From Bin55 sp965116055 (GTDB lineage Bacteria > Pseudomonadota > Gammaproteobacteria > Pseudomonadales > Azotimanducaceae), in assembly GCA_965116055.1 (NCBI GenBank), contig OZ220466.1, positions 1 through 64,000 of the forward strand: a stretch of 64,000 nt of DNA, given 5' to 3'. Below, in pieces: positions 28,276 to 36,725 of this stretch. Position numbers and translations under genes: made by a program. How positions within the stretch are numbered: the first letter of the stretch is position 1; every line of letters starts with the position of its first letter. Under the pieces are notes generated by a model. It searched no databases. It saw only the letters and a list, made by a program, of their open reading frames with translations, and was not told the origin of the DNA.

Positions 28276-29118
28276 ATGGCTAACAACGTTGATCTCATTC
28301 TGAAAGTCAGACATCTTAGCAAGACGTTCGACAAGCATGAAGCACTTAAAGACGTCTCGTTTGATCTCGAACGCGCCGATACGCTCGGAGTGGTCGGTGA
28401 ATCAGGTTCGGGCAAAACCACCCTCGCGCGTTGCATTTTGCGGGCGATTGACCCGGACGATGGTGGCTCAGTGGAATTCAGCAGCACTGATGGCTGGGTT
28501 TCTCTTTCGTCCATGTCACACAAACAACTCGTGCCATTTCGCAAAGAGATGCAGATGGTGTTCCAGGATCCTTATTCGTCCTTGAATCCGCGTATGACTG
28601 TGCGACAGATCGTTGAGGAACCCCTCATCATCCACCGCGAAGGCAGCCACACCCAGCGCTTGCAAAGAATTCGCGAGATGCTTGATCTTGTGCAGCTTGA
28701 CCAAGATTCGCTTACGCGCTATCCACACGCGTTTTCAGGTGGGCAGCGCCAACGCATCGGCATCGCTCGCGCACTGATCTTACGTCCGAAGCTCGTCGTA
28801 TGCGACGAAACGGTGTCGGCCCTAGACCTCTCAGTGCAAGCGCAAATCATCAATCTACTTGAAGACTTACAAAAGACCCTGCACCTTACCTACATCTTCG
28901 TCGCCCACGATCTGGCTGTCGTTCGGCATATCTGTAACAAGGTATTGGTCATGCACAACGGGGTTGTGGTGGAACGCGGCGATGTCGATGACGTCTTCGA
29001 CCATCCGCAACGCAACTACACCAAATTACTGCTATCCGCTATCCCATCGCCGGATCCGGATATTCGCATGAAACCTGCTGATCGCTCAATTCTGGAGCAA
29101 GACTCTGATGCAAGTTGA
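28276..29118 (+). CDS. ABC transporter ATPase, DppF type
   Basis: A 280-residue ATPase with Walker A GESGSGKT, a Q-loop 'MVFQDPYSSLNPRMTV', signature 'FSGGQRQRIGIARAL' and Walker B 'VVCDETVSALDLSVQAQ'. The Walker B is followed by E-T rather than E-P, a minor variation. It completes the importer begun at 23185. The 3' end overlaps the SMP-30 gene by 11 bases, linking transport to that enzyme. Confidence 0.92.
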   Translation: MANNVDLILKVRHLSKTFDKHEALKDVSFDLERADTLGVVGESGSGKTTLARCILRAIDPDDGGSVEFSSTDGWVSLSSMSHKQLVPFRKEMQMVFQDPYSSLNPRMTVRQIVEEPLIIHREGSHTQRLQRIREMLDLVQLDQDSLTRYPHAFSGGQRQRIGIARALILRPKLVVCDETVSALDLSVQAQIINLLEDLQKTLHLTYIFVAHDLAVVRHICNKVLVMHNGVVVERGDVDDVFDHPQRNYTKLLLSAIPSPDPDIRMKPADRSILEQDSDAS

Positions 29119-29983
29119 ATCTATCGCCACCGGCTACGGCCTGGTCGAAGGCCCGGTTTGGCACGACGAACGCGGCTTACTGTTTAGTGACGTGCAATTT
29201 GGCGGTGTATACGCCGTGAACGCTCACAAGGACGTGAGTTCCGTCATTGCACACCGGCGCGGCATTGGCGGTATGGCAATACACACTGATGGCGGTTTGG
29301 TCGTAAGCGGTCGAAATATCTCGTTAAAGAAGTTCGGAGACACCAAGAGCATCCTGTTACTTGATCGCGATCCGGATAACGGAAATGTTGGCTATAACGA
29401 CTTTACGACCGATCGCGCAGGACGGATTTACGCCGGCTCGCTAGGTTCGAGTCCGGTTTTCGACGACGGACTAGAACCCCGCGCAGGTAATCTCTACCTC
29501 ATTGACCTGGACGGTACGAGCCGCATCGTAGCGGACGATGTTCAGTTAACCAACGGTTTAGGTTTTAGTCCTGATGGGCGCACGCTTTATCATGCCGATT
29601 CACGCCGCCAACAGGTTTATCGTTACGACGTAAAACGCGACGGCGAGCTCACACCTCGCGAGATATTCTGCGAATTTACCAATGGCGCACCGGACGGACT
29701 CGCCATAGCCGAGGACGGCTCGGTCTGGATTGCCGACGCGAATGGTGGCGGCGTGGCAGTATATGAAGCCACCGGTGTACGACGACGATCGTTTATTGAG
29801 GTGCCCGAACCTATGTGCACCAGCGTGTGTTTCGGCGAAGCTGGTTTACGCACGCTATACATCGTAACTGGATCGAATGGCGTCGAAGGTGATCGACGCG
29901 GCGGCGTCTATCGGTGTGAGACTAAGGTTAGTGGCGTACCTATCCCACTCGCACGCGTACGACCGTCGGTGTCTAGTCCCTAG
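29108..29983 (+). CDS. SMP-30/gluconolactonase family protein
   Basis: A 291-residue six-bladed beta-propeller lactonase. The metal ligand glutamate is in 'GLVEGPVWHDERG', and the remaining calcium/zinc ligands lie in 'LTNGLGFSPDGRTLYHADS' and 'APDGLAIAEDGSVWIAD'. Such enzymes hydrolyse sugar lactones or related esters. It is translationally coupled to the upstream ABC importer (11-base overlap) and likely acts on the imported compound or its oxidation product. Its stop overlaps the stop of the convergent cysteine-synthase-like gene. Confidence 0.88.
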   Translation: MQVESIATGYGLVEGPVWHDERGLLFSDVQFGGVYAVNAHKDVSSVIAHRRGIGGMAIHTDGGLVVSGRNISLKKFGDTKSILLLDRDPDNGNVGYNDFTTDRAGRIYAGSLGSSPVFDDGLEPRAGNLYLIDLDGTSRIVADDVQLTNGLGFSPDGRTLYHADSRRQQVYRYDVKRDGELTPREIFCEFTNGAPDGLAIAEDGSVWIADANGGGVAVYEATGVRRRSFIEVPEPMCTSVCFGEAGLRTLYIVTGSNGVEGDRRGGVYRCETKVSGVPIPLARVRPSVSSP

Positions 29984-30963
29984 TCGTTAACGGTGAGGTT
30001 TTGGTCAGCGAGCCAAGCACGATTAAATAAGCGTGACTGATATTTGTTACCGGTATCGCAAAGCATGGTCACAACCGTGTGTCCCGGACCCAGTTTGTTC
30101 GCGACTTCCATTGCGCCGCAAATGTTGATGCCGCTACTTGAGCCAAGAAACCAACCCTCTTCCCGCAGTAAGCGATAGACCGCATCAACCATCGCTTGAT
30201 CTGGAACCTGGACAGCCCAATCAACCTGAGCGGCTGCAAAGTTGTCCGTTACGCGGCTATTACCGATACCTTCAGTAATTGACGGTCCTTCACTCATCGC
30301 TGTTTCGCCCGTCGTCACGTAGTTATATAACGCACTGCCCATGCAATCAGCCAGCACGATTTGAATGTCTGGATTCTTTTCTTTCAGATATTTAGAAACG
30401 CCCGCGATCGTACCGCCAGTACCTACAGACGATACAAAAGCTGAGACGTTTCCGTCAGTGGCGCGCCAAATTTCCGGACCTGTCGACTCGTAGTGCGCCA
30501 TAAGATTCGCGGTGTTGTCGAACTGATTCGCCCATATAGCATCACTTCGTGACGCTGCGTAGCGACCTGCTTGTTTCTGGTAGTTGTCATCATCTTTATA
30601 CGGTACGGTAGGGACAACGCGAACTTCAGCTCCTAACGTGCGCAAGATATCGATTTTCTCGGGCGACTGGTTGTCAGGCATGTAAATCACGCATTTGTAG
30701 CCGCGAGCATTGCAAATGTGAGCGATACCAATGCCCGTATTACCGGCAGTGCCTTCAACTACTGTGCCGCCCGGCCTAAGTTCGCCGCGTTTCTCTGCTT
30801 CTCTGATCATCCACCAGGCCGCACGATCTTTTACCGAACCACCGGGATTTAAAAATTCCGCTTTGCCGAAGATCTCGCAGCCCGAGCTCGCAGACGCTGT
30901 ATTGAGCCGAATCAAAGGGGTATTACCTATTGATTCGACAAATCCTGCTTGATGCGAAGTCAC
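29980..30963 (-). CDS. PLP-dependent cysteine synthase / cystathionine beta-synthase-like enzyme
   Basis: A fold-type II PLP enzyme of about 327 residues. The PLP lysine lies in 'NPGGSVKDRAAWWMI', the substrate loop is 'EGTAGNTGIGIA', and the phosphate-binding loop is 'VSSVGTGGTIAG'. The protein is closer to cysteine synthases of the 'CBS-like, no regulatory domain' type than to enterobacterial CysK. The frame is open to 30990 (TTG), but GTG at 30963 directly before 'TSHQAGFVESIGNTPLIRL' is the better start. No serine acetyltransferase is adjacent. Confidence 0.85.
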   Translation of the reverse strand: MTSHQAGFVESIGNTPLIRLNTASASSGCEIFGKAEFLNPGGSVKDRAAWWMIREAEKRGELRPGGTVVEGTAGNTGIGIAHICNARGYKCVIYMPDNQSPEKIDILRTLGAEVRVVPTVPYKDDDNYQKQAGRYAASRSDAIWANQFDNTANLMAHYESTGPEIWRATDGNVSAFVSSVGTGGTIAGVSKYLKEKNPDIQIVLADCMGSALYNYVTTGETAMSEGPSITEGIGNSRVTDNFAAAQVDWAVQVPDQAMVDAVYRLLREEGWFLGSSSGINICGAMEVANKLGPGHTVVTMLCDTGNKYQSRLFNRAWLADQNLTVND

Positions 30964-31131
30964 TGTATCTACGCAAGGAAACAAGCGCAAAATTGTAGAG
31001 ACGGCTTAGACGGCGAGTTTCCGGGCTGGCGTTCGAGTGCCAGCAGCAATGACACTTCGTGTCCTGCTTGTTCAAAGTTATCGGTTCGCTTGGATAATGA
31101 CTTCCACATGCAATGAGCAGGACCGCAAGCA

Positions 31132-32280
31132 ATGAATGCGGAATCTTTCATGGATACCAATGTGAACTCTAAAAAACTTGATGCACTACGCCAGCGAGCT
31201 CGTCGCGAAATCGACGAGGGTTTACTCCATGCCGTGCAGTACGCAGTGGCAAAAGACGGCGAAATACTATGGCAAGAGACCCTTGGCGACGCTTCAAACG
31301 ACTCGCTCTTTCCAGTGTTTTCCAGTACGAAGGCCATCATGTCCGCCGCAGCGTGGTTGGTGATTCAAGACGGCCTGCTCAATATAGACGAAACCGTCGC
31401 CGATATTGTGCCCGAGTTTGGGACTAACGGCAAAGAGCACATCACCGTCGTGCAGCTATTTCTGCACACAGCAGGATTCCCCATGGCACCGTTCCGACCC
31501 GTTGAATGGGAAGATCGTGCCTCGCGACTAGCTCGATTTTCCAACTGGCGACTCAACTGGGAGCCAGGATCGAAATTCGAGTATCACCCCACTGCAAGCA
31601 TGTGGGTCATTGCAGAAGTCGTTGAACGTAAAACTGGCCAGGATTTTCGCGAATTCATTCGGCAACGTATCACCGAACCGCTCGGACTTAAAGATTTTTA
31701 CGTTGGATTACCGGCACACGAAAACGCTCGAGTCATGCGCCTTGAACATGTCGGCGACCCTTTGACGAGCGCCGATTACGCAAGACTTGGCGTACCAGAA
31801 CCGCCAGTCACCGAAGTGACCGAAGAAGCCATCCTATCCTTCAATCAGCCCGAAGTTCGTGCCGTAGGCGTACCAGGAGGTGGCGGAATCATGACGGCAG
31901 AAGCTATGGCCTTGTTTTACCAGGGGTTACTGCATGGCGGTGCGAACAATGGCGCAGTGGTTTGGCAACGACATACACTCGAAAATGCACTTAACGTGAT
32001 TAGTGGTAACTATGTCGATCCCCTGATAGGCATTCCGGTCAATCGCGCACTAGGCGTTGTCGTAGCAGGTGATGAAAAACGCAACTTCAGAGGATTTGGG
32101 CATACTAATTCACCGCTCGCATTTGGCCACGGTGGTGCAGGCGGCCAGATTGCATGGGCCGACCCGGCGACTGGACTTTCGTTCTGTTACGTGACCAACG
32201 GACACGATCGCAATCCTTTGCGTATGGGAGCTCGAGGGGTTTCACTATCAAGCAAGGCCGCCGCATTATTGGATCCCTAA
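31132..32280 (+). CDS. Serine hydrolase, class C beta-lactamase/esterase fold
   Basis: A 382-residue penicillin-binding-fold hydrolase. The SxxK motif is 'FSSTKAIMSA'. The second element appears as 'YHPTASMWVIAEVV', with Tyr-His in place of the usual Tyr-x-Asn, and the third box is 'FGHGGAGGQIAWAD' (HGG instead of KTG). These features point to EstB-like esterases rather than true beta-lactamases. No signal peptide is evident, so a cytosolic location is likely. It is the last intact gene before the CRISPR/IS island. Confidence 0.87.
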   Translation: MNAESFMDTNVNSKKLDALRQRARREIDEGLLHAVQYAVAKDGEILWQETLGDASNDSLFPVFSSTKAIMSAAAWLVIQDGLLNIDETVADIVPEFGTNGKEHITVVQLFLHTAGFPMAPFRPVEWEDRASRLARFSNWRLNWEPGSKFEYHPTASMWVIAEVVERKTGQDFREFIRQRITEPLGLKDFYVGLPAHENARVMRLEHVGDPLTSADYARLGVPEPPVTEVTEEAILSFNQPEVRAVGVPGGGGIMTAEAMALFYQGLLHGGANNGAVVWQRHTLENALNVISGNYVDPLIGIPVNRALGVVVAGDEKRNFRGFGHTNSPLAFGHGGAGGQIAWADPATGLSFCYVTNGHDRNPLRMGARGVSLSSKAAALLDP

Positions 32281-32409
32281 GTCAGTGAAAAACCTTGCAG
32301 TCCTAGTTGTTTTAAGTGATTGTCACATTCTTCAACTTCTATGCTAGTACCAGCTTTGACTTGACATAAATGACATCATCGTTCTCATCGTCAATCACTT
32401 CTACGCCAA

Positions 32410-32447
32410 GTTTCAATGAGGCTGTTGAGCTTTTCTCCCCAGAAATG
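32410..32447. repeat. Orphan degenerate CRISPR repeat-like sequence
   Basis: This 38-base segment aligns along its whole length with the repeat of the array at 33.6-34.4 kb. It shares a 12-base block (TCAATGAGGCTG) with the degenerate terminal repeat, including that repeat's A-to-G change, and it shares CCCCAGAAA near the other end. The central palindrome is decayed. It lies 1.2 kb beyond the array and 18 bases from an IS1182 end. I read it as a relic repeat cut off by the IS insertion; chance similarity is possible but unlikely over this length. Confidence 0.5.
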
Positions 32448-32464
32448 AATGATTGTCATACTAA

Positions 32465-33274
32465 CTAGGAGCCTGCGCCATAAGAAAGCATAAGACTTGG
32501 CGAATCGTCTGGAGTCGCAGACATGCGACATCTTTGTTCGGGCATCGTCAGTCTTCGGGTCATGGCATGGTTGTCCGGCACCTCAAGGCAACCCGAATCG
32601 GCCTTGGATCATAAAATCAGCCCTTGATTAGCCCCATGACCGAACGGCATCCAGATCCATCCGATCGGCGTCTCGGAAGCCACTTACGCTCAGCGTACTG
32701 GGCCCGCCCGGCCTCGGTCGCCAGCTTCCTTGCCATGCGCGCCCGCGCAGGATACTTGCGCGCGTCAACCACTGACTGGCGCCGGTCCTCTTGACCCAAC
32801 GCCACATAGCCGTCTACCCCCACGCGCCTCCAGTTCCTTGAGGTCCGCCTCATTGCAATAACCCGCATCGGCCAGCACCGTCGCCGGACGCTTGAACCCA
32901 ACGCTCGTCCTCCGCCTCATCAACTTCTCGCGCACGCTCCAGCAACAACTCGATCTCCGCCTCTAAACAACGCGCTTCCTCCTGCATGCGCTCGTAACTC
33001 ATCACCTTACGCTTGGAAGCGTTCGCCGCACCTTGGTCCCGTCAATCGACAACTTGCCAAAGTTCGCGACGCCCAACTCGGATGCCAACCGCACTGCCTC
33101 CACAAACAGGCACTTGAAATCCGCCAGATGACCCTACGGCAGCCAATCCTTTATACCCGGCGGCAACAACAAACGCTGATCCAGAACATTCGGGCGAAAC
33201 GTCGTCGGCATCTCAAGCCTCCATGCTCTACATGAGTATGATCCCGTATTCAGTTTCTACGGCGCAGGCCCTAG
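32465..33274 (-). mobile_element. IS1182-family remnant with both ends (copy A)
   Basis: An 810-base deleted element. Both ends carry the same terminal inverted repeat: CTAGGAGCCTGCGCC at the left and its complement with small changes (GGCGCAGGCCCTAG) at the right. Reading the minus strand, pieces of an IS1182-type transposase appear in several frames: an N-terminal 'MPTTFRPNVLDQRLLLPPG', then 'ADFKCLFVEAVRLASELGVA', then 'ATVLADAGYCNEADL', and a C-terminal remnant. Frameshifts, stops and at least one internal deletion make it inactive. The terminal sequence is reused in miniature elements at 62 kb. Confidence 0.8.
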
Positions 33275-33618
33275 CAAACATTCCCCCACAAGATAAAAGT
33301 CCTAAGTTTAAGGGTTTATGGATAGTTGTGATGCCAATGGTGTGAATTTCACCATCCATCATAACCTTGTTAGCGGTTAGTTATCACTAAATCGTTGATG
33401 GTGTCAAGACAACCACTGCTTAGACCGCTCAGGAACTCCGAGCCGTCAACTCTGTACGATACATGGGGCATGTCCACCAGCCTACGATCACCAATTCGCC
33501 GAACCGATCAAAGTGGCTACGGAACATTCGGGCCGCAGAGACTACGTGGCAGCTGACATAGACCTAATCAGATCGCGGAAACATGTGATGAGTTTGATGA
33601 CGGCAAACGACATGTACC
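33275..33618. other. Non-coding stretch between the IS1182 remnant and the CRISPR array
   Basis: About 340 bases with no convincing gene. A short palindrome near 33340-33360 (ATGGTG...CACCAT) is vaguely like the repeat core but does not align outside it. I see no further repeat units at the expected spacing. Confidence 0.4.
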
Positions 33619-34392
33619 ATCTCAATGAGGCTGGGGCAATTTTGCCCCAGAAAAGCCGCCAGCGCCGCGGCGCGAGTGTAGGTACCGTTAGGCTTCAATG
33701 AAGCTGGGGCAATTTTGCCCCAGAAAAGGTATCCCGGGCCGCACTGGCGCTGGATCATCGAGTCGGCTTCAATGAAGCTGGGGCAATTTTGCCCCAGAAA
33801 AGCATATCCGATGCGTCCGCCCACGCTTGTAGCGATTCAGCTTCAATGAAGCTGGGGCAATTTTGCCCCAGAAAAGGTCGCAGGTCGTAGCCCAACTCGG
33901 CGATTGGCGGACAGCTTCAATGAAGCTGGGGCAATTTTGCCCCAGAAAAGTTTGAAATACAACCCCATGCATCACCCTCGTTTGTGTGCTTCAATGAAGC
34001 TGGGGCAATTTTGCCCCAGAAAAGGTGATCGGGCGGGGTCCGCAAGGCGGCGTCGGTCCGGCTTCAATGAAGCTGGGGCAATTTTGCCCCAGAAAAGATG
34101 CTTCACGACTTTCATACCCCAATTCCTTTTGTACGCTTCAATGAAGCTGGGGCAATTTTGCCCCAGAAAAGACTGTGATGTCTTCAATGGGATCGGGAAC
34201 ATCAATCGCTTCAATGAAGCTGGGGCAATTTTGCCCCAGAAAAGTTCACGCCTACACCTCCCCTTCGCTTTGCCGATTGAGGCTTCAATGAAGCTGGGGC
34301 AATTTTGCCCCAGAAAAGCGTCGCCGCCGGCGATCATGATTTCGTCATCGGCAACGCTTCAATGAAGCTGGGGCAATTTTGCCCCAGAAAAG
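33619..34392 (-). CRISPR. CRISPR array, 11 repeats and 10 spacers (type I-G)
   Basis: Ten identical 37-base repeats start at 33692, 33766, 33840, 33914, 33988, 34061, 34135, 34208, 34282 and 34356. An eleventh, degenerate unit occupies 33619-33655, with changes only in its first 12 bases as written. The ten spacers are 36 or 37 bases. The repeat contains two adjacent palindromes: a 6+1+6 stem (GCTTCA/TGAAGC) and an 8-base stem TGGGGCAA/TTGCCCCA with a two-base loop. On the minus strand the repeat ends ATTGAAGC, the usual 8-base crRNA handle pattern, and the degenerate unit is at the far left. I therefore infer transcription from right to left, with the leader at 34393-34655 next to cas2. Confidence 0.97.
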
Positions 34393-34655
34393 ACCAACCA
34401 TCTTAACCTTTTGACCATAAAGGCAAAATGCTGATGGTTTCAAATGGTCAGTAAATTATGTAATTTTCGCACTTGCATGTGCATTCACACAAAATAAAAC
34501 CCTGCCAAAATGAAGATCAATCAATGAGTTAGATCACTTCAAGAGTCCCCTACAATCCATTCATTGCTATACCGCTCGAATTTGTTCGGCAAAAACAAAG
34601 AGTTGGTAAAAGGATCGTATTTGATTTCTAGGCAAAGCTGAATTGAATTGAAATT
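34393..34655 (-). promoter_or_regulatory. CRISPR leader region
   Basis: This AT-rich 263-base stretch between the array and the end of cas2 is the expected leader, because the repeat bordering it is perfect and the handle orientation points leftward. It should contain the pre-crRNA promoter and signals for new spacer insertion. No single promoter stood out by eye. A match to the IHF consensus lies at 34519-34531. Confidence 0.65.
34519..34531 (+). promoter_or_regulatory. IHF-consensus-like site in the CRISPR leader
   Basis: AATCAATGAGTTA matches the WATCAANNNNTTR consensus exactly and lies 127 bases from the first repeat. IHF bends leader DNA for spacer integration in type I-E and I-F systems; its role in I-G is not something I can cite. 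One exact match to a degenerate consensus in AT-rich DNA may be chance. Confidence 0.3.
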
Positions 34656-34949
34656 TTAGATAACAACCGCTTGACGCTCAATAGGTGCAAACGTTTTTCC
34701 GATGCTCTTAACGACGACATCGCTTTTCTCCGAGGGGCCAATATCAATCATTAATACATGATCTTCGCCCACCTTGACTTGCTCACGAAGTTTCGCTTCT
34801 AGTTCTGCTCGCCGCTTATTTGATAGCCGACATTGGAAAACTGATAACTGAAGCCATTCACCAAAGCCCTGCATCGTCTTATAAACACGACGCCAACGAC
34901 GACTATCAGATATGTCGTACGTCACTATATAGGTTCGTTCATCACGCAT
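34656..34949 (-). CDS. cas2: CRISPR-associated endonuclease Cas2
   Basis: Cas2 forms the Cas1-Cas2 integrase complex that inserts new spacers. The 97-residue protein has the ferredoxin-like fold signature with 'TYIVTYDISDSRRWRRVYK' (Asp12 the conserved acidic residue), 'WLQLSVFQCRLS' and a C-terminal 'FAPIERQAVVI'. ATG start, 12 bases after cas1 on the same strand. It is apparently intact and the last gene before the leader. Confidence 0.96.
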   Translation of the reverse strand: MRDERTYIVTYDISDSRRWRRVYKTMQGFGEWLQLSVFQCRLSNKRRAELEAKLREQVKVGEDHVLMIDIGPSEKSDVVVKSIGKTFAPIERQAVVI

Positions 34950-34961
34950 TGGAAAGACCCA

Positions 34962-36188
34962 CTATCTCGGAAGGTAATGAGGATAGCTAGGCAGCTCACC
35001 CAATAGATAACGGCATAACAATCGTGTTTGAACTAATATTAGCCGCCTCATGCTTAGCCGGTAGCCAAAAAGTGGGTGTGTTGTTTCTTGCGACAGTCGT
35101 CGTTCAAACGCACGTATGAAACGCCGACGACCATCAGACGTAAGTGAGGTGCCTGTTGTAGCAGTCACAAAGTCATTCGGTGTAATCTCACCGTTGTTGA
35201 CCGTCGATAATACAACCGAGTCTGCGATGATGGGCCGGAAAGGTTCCATAATGTCAAGAGCAAGCGCAGGTTTGCCATAACGCGGTGCATGGAAGAAACC
35301 GCGATAGGGGTCAAGCCCTACTGTTGCTAGGGCAATAGTTACATGCCTGGTTAACATAGCGTAGGCGAGAGATAACATAGCATTCACCGGGTCCATCGGT
35401 GGACGCCTGTTGCAATTATCGAATTGGAATGGGATAAAACCTTCCTTTCTCCCCGCTGAATCCCTGGAGACAGGAGAAATCAACAGCGCGGCAAATGATC
35501 GAAAATAGATCGCCGCAGAGTCCCCTTCAATACCCAACAATTGACTTATATTTGCCGCGTTTTGGGCTAATTTACGATTTATATTTAATCGGGTTAATAC
35601 AACCTTTCGGTACTCCTCGTCACCTCGCCAGTTTCTACGGATTTGCGTACGCTGGTTTGTGATCTTCGCCGCAACCAAGTCCTTGGCAAAAACTAAGCAT
35701 TCCTGCTCATCAAAACTTCGCCGGTACTGTGAGGTCCGCACTTCAACATTCTTATGGCCGGCACCCTGAGCAATACCACGAAACCAGCCCCCATAACTAT
35801 GAAATGCTACTGAGATGTCACGGTCCATCAAAGAAACGAGTGCCGGTGTCGTAATAGAAATATTTCCAAACAATGCAACGTCTGATATGTCATTCAATCG
35901 TACAGTCGAATCCCCCTTGTTTTCATCGCTAACATGAAGAGTATCACCTTTTTTACTAACCCGAGCACTGTGGGATTGGACGATCAACGGCAAAGCTTCA
36001 TCCGATGAGATAGCAATTGGACGAGGAGCTAAATTAGCACCACTTAACGAACGCGTCTCATCAGGAAGACAAATGGCAACCAAGGCACAGCGGGGACACT
36101 TGGGGCTGTCCTCCAGAGGTGCTGGAATACGTTCCTTTGCGACGATTTGACGCAAACTATCTATTGCATCACAAGTAGAGCTACGCAA
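34962..36188 (-). CDS. cas1: Cas1 with C-terminal end of fused Cas4 domain
   Basis: The reading frame holds the last part of a Cas4 domain and a complete Cas1 integrase domain, as in Cas4-Cas1 fusions of type I-G. From the TTG at 36188 residues 30-40 read 'KCPRCALVAIC', three of the four Cas4 iron-sulfur cysteines. Cas1 catalytic residues appear as Glu221 ('LLGIEGDSAAIYF'), His300 ('GFFHAPRYGKPALALD') and Asp312. Upstream the frame continues without ATG or GTG to a stop near 36260 and encodes 'AIWYAESRERVRIIVDEEL', clearly Cas4 sequence, so the natural start has been lost to a deletion/frameshift. Translation would need the TTG or reinitiation after the cas4 fragment stop at 36220. Confidence 0.92.
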   Translation of the reverse strand: MRSSTCDAIDSLRQIVAKERIPAPLEDSPKCPRCALVAICLPDETRSLSGANLAPRPIAISSDEALPLIVQSHSARVSKKGDTLHVSDENKGDSTVRLNDISDVALFGNISITTPALVSLMDRDISVAFHSYGGWFRGIAQGAGHKNVEVRTSQYRRSFDEQECLVFAKDLVAAKITNQRTQIRRNWRGDEEYRKVVLTRLNINRKLAQNAANISQLLGIEGDSAAIYFRSFAALLISPVSRDSAGRKEGFIPFQFDNCNRRPPMDPVNAMLSLAYAMLTRHVTIALATVGLDPYRGFFHAPRYGKPALALDIMEPFRPIIADSVVLSTVNNGEITPNDFVTATTGTSLTSDGRRRFIRAFERRLSQETTHPLFGYRLSMRRLILVQTRLLCRYLLGELPSYPHYLPR

Positions 36189-36219
36189 CTCCTCGTCGAC
36201 AATGATTCGGACACGCTCT

Positions 36220-36480
36220 CTACTTTCGGCATACCAAATCGCAATCGTCCTCTGCTAAAGTGCCAGGAGAAGGTAGAGGTCTGCCAATTTGGTCTACACG
36301 GGAGTGCACGCGACGACCATCAACTATGTCACCGGTTTCTGCCCATTCGGCTTGGCTCCACATGAGGTAGGCGAGCCGTGGACAGTAAACGAATTCATTG
36401 ACTATCCGTGCGGGAATCAGCGGCGGTATACTGACAGCTTCTGGAGAGGCTGGTATGTAATCAGGCCTAAAGTAGGTCAT
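36220..36480 (-). pseudogene. cas4: N-terminal fragment of the Cas4 domain (frameshifted from cas1)
   Basis: The 86-residue frame starts at ATG 36480 after an AAGAAGAG ribosome-binding site and reads like the beginning of a Cas4-Cas1 fusion: 'LIPARIVNEFVYCPRLAYL' (first Fe-S cysteine) and 'WAETGDIVDGRRVHSRVD'. It stops at 36220 after 'EDDCDLVCRK'. The RecB-like nuclease core that normally follows (acidic metal ligands, D-Y-K motif and Q-x-x-x-Y helix, roughly 70-80 residues as I recall the family) is missing. The sequence resumes in another frame at 'AIWYAESRERV'. An internal deletion with frame change therefore split the fusion and removed the nuclease site. Confidence 0.88.
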
Positions 36481-36606
36481 ATCATTTCTCTTCTTTCCTC
36501 ATCGCAATGCGAGGTATGTCAAAAAAGTAGTGTTTAGGACACAACCGATAGAGCAAAGTACAAACGACCTTCAACTGCATTAGATTAGTATCTGTTTCTA
36601 TATAAA

Positions 36607-36725
36607 GGCACCTCTCAAAACCTCCTGAAATTGATCTGAGAGCTGATTGTACAAAGCGATGAAGCAATAAAATCAATGAGTTGATAAACACCATAATCAG
36701 TGGAATTTGGGTTTTGAGAGGTGCC
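36607..36725. mobile_element. Miniature inverted-repeat element (MITE 1, copy 1)
   Basis: A roughly 119-base element bounded by 16-base inverted repeats, GGCACCTCTCAAAACC at the left and GGTTTTGAGAGGTGCC at the right. It contains no gene and lies 127 bases upstream of the cas4 start. The left part recurs at about 37002 and 47441. The terminal sequence resembles those of IS5-type elements but I cannot name the parent. Confidence 0.7.

Noticed and set aside
31132..32280. Reading the serine hydrolase as a resistance beta-lactamase
   Set aside because: No signal peptide and HGG/YHP variants of the active-site boxes favour an EstB-like esterase.
32329..32366. Second possible relic CRISPR repeat (CTTCAACTT...) left of the orphan repeat
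   Set aside because: Similarity is limited to a few bases and the 80-base spacing does not equal the 73-74-base unit.
33320..33365. Palindrome resembling the core of the CRISPR repeat
   Set aside because: Only the inner six to eight bases pair; the flanks do not align with the repeat and spacing is wrong.
33564..34365. Open reading frames on both strands across the CRISPR array
   Set aside because: They arise because repeat-plus-spacer units keep a frame open; the proteins are just translated repeats.
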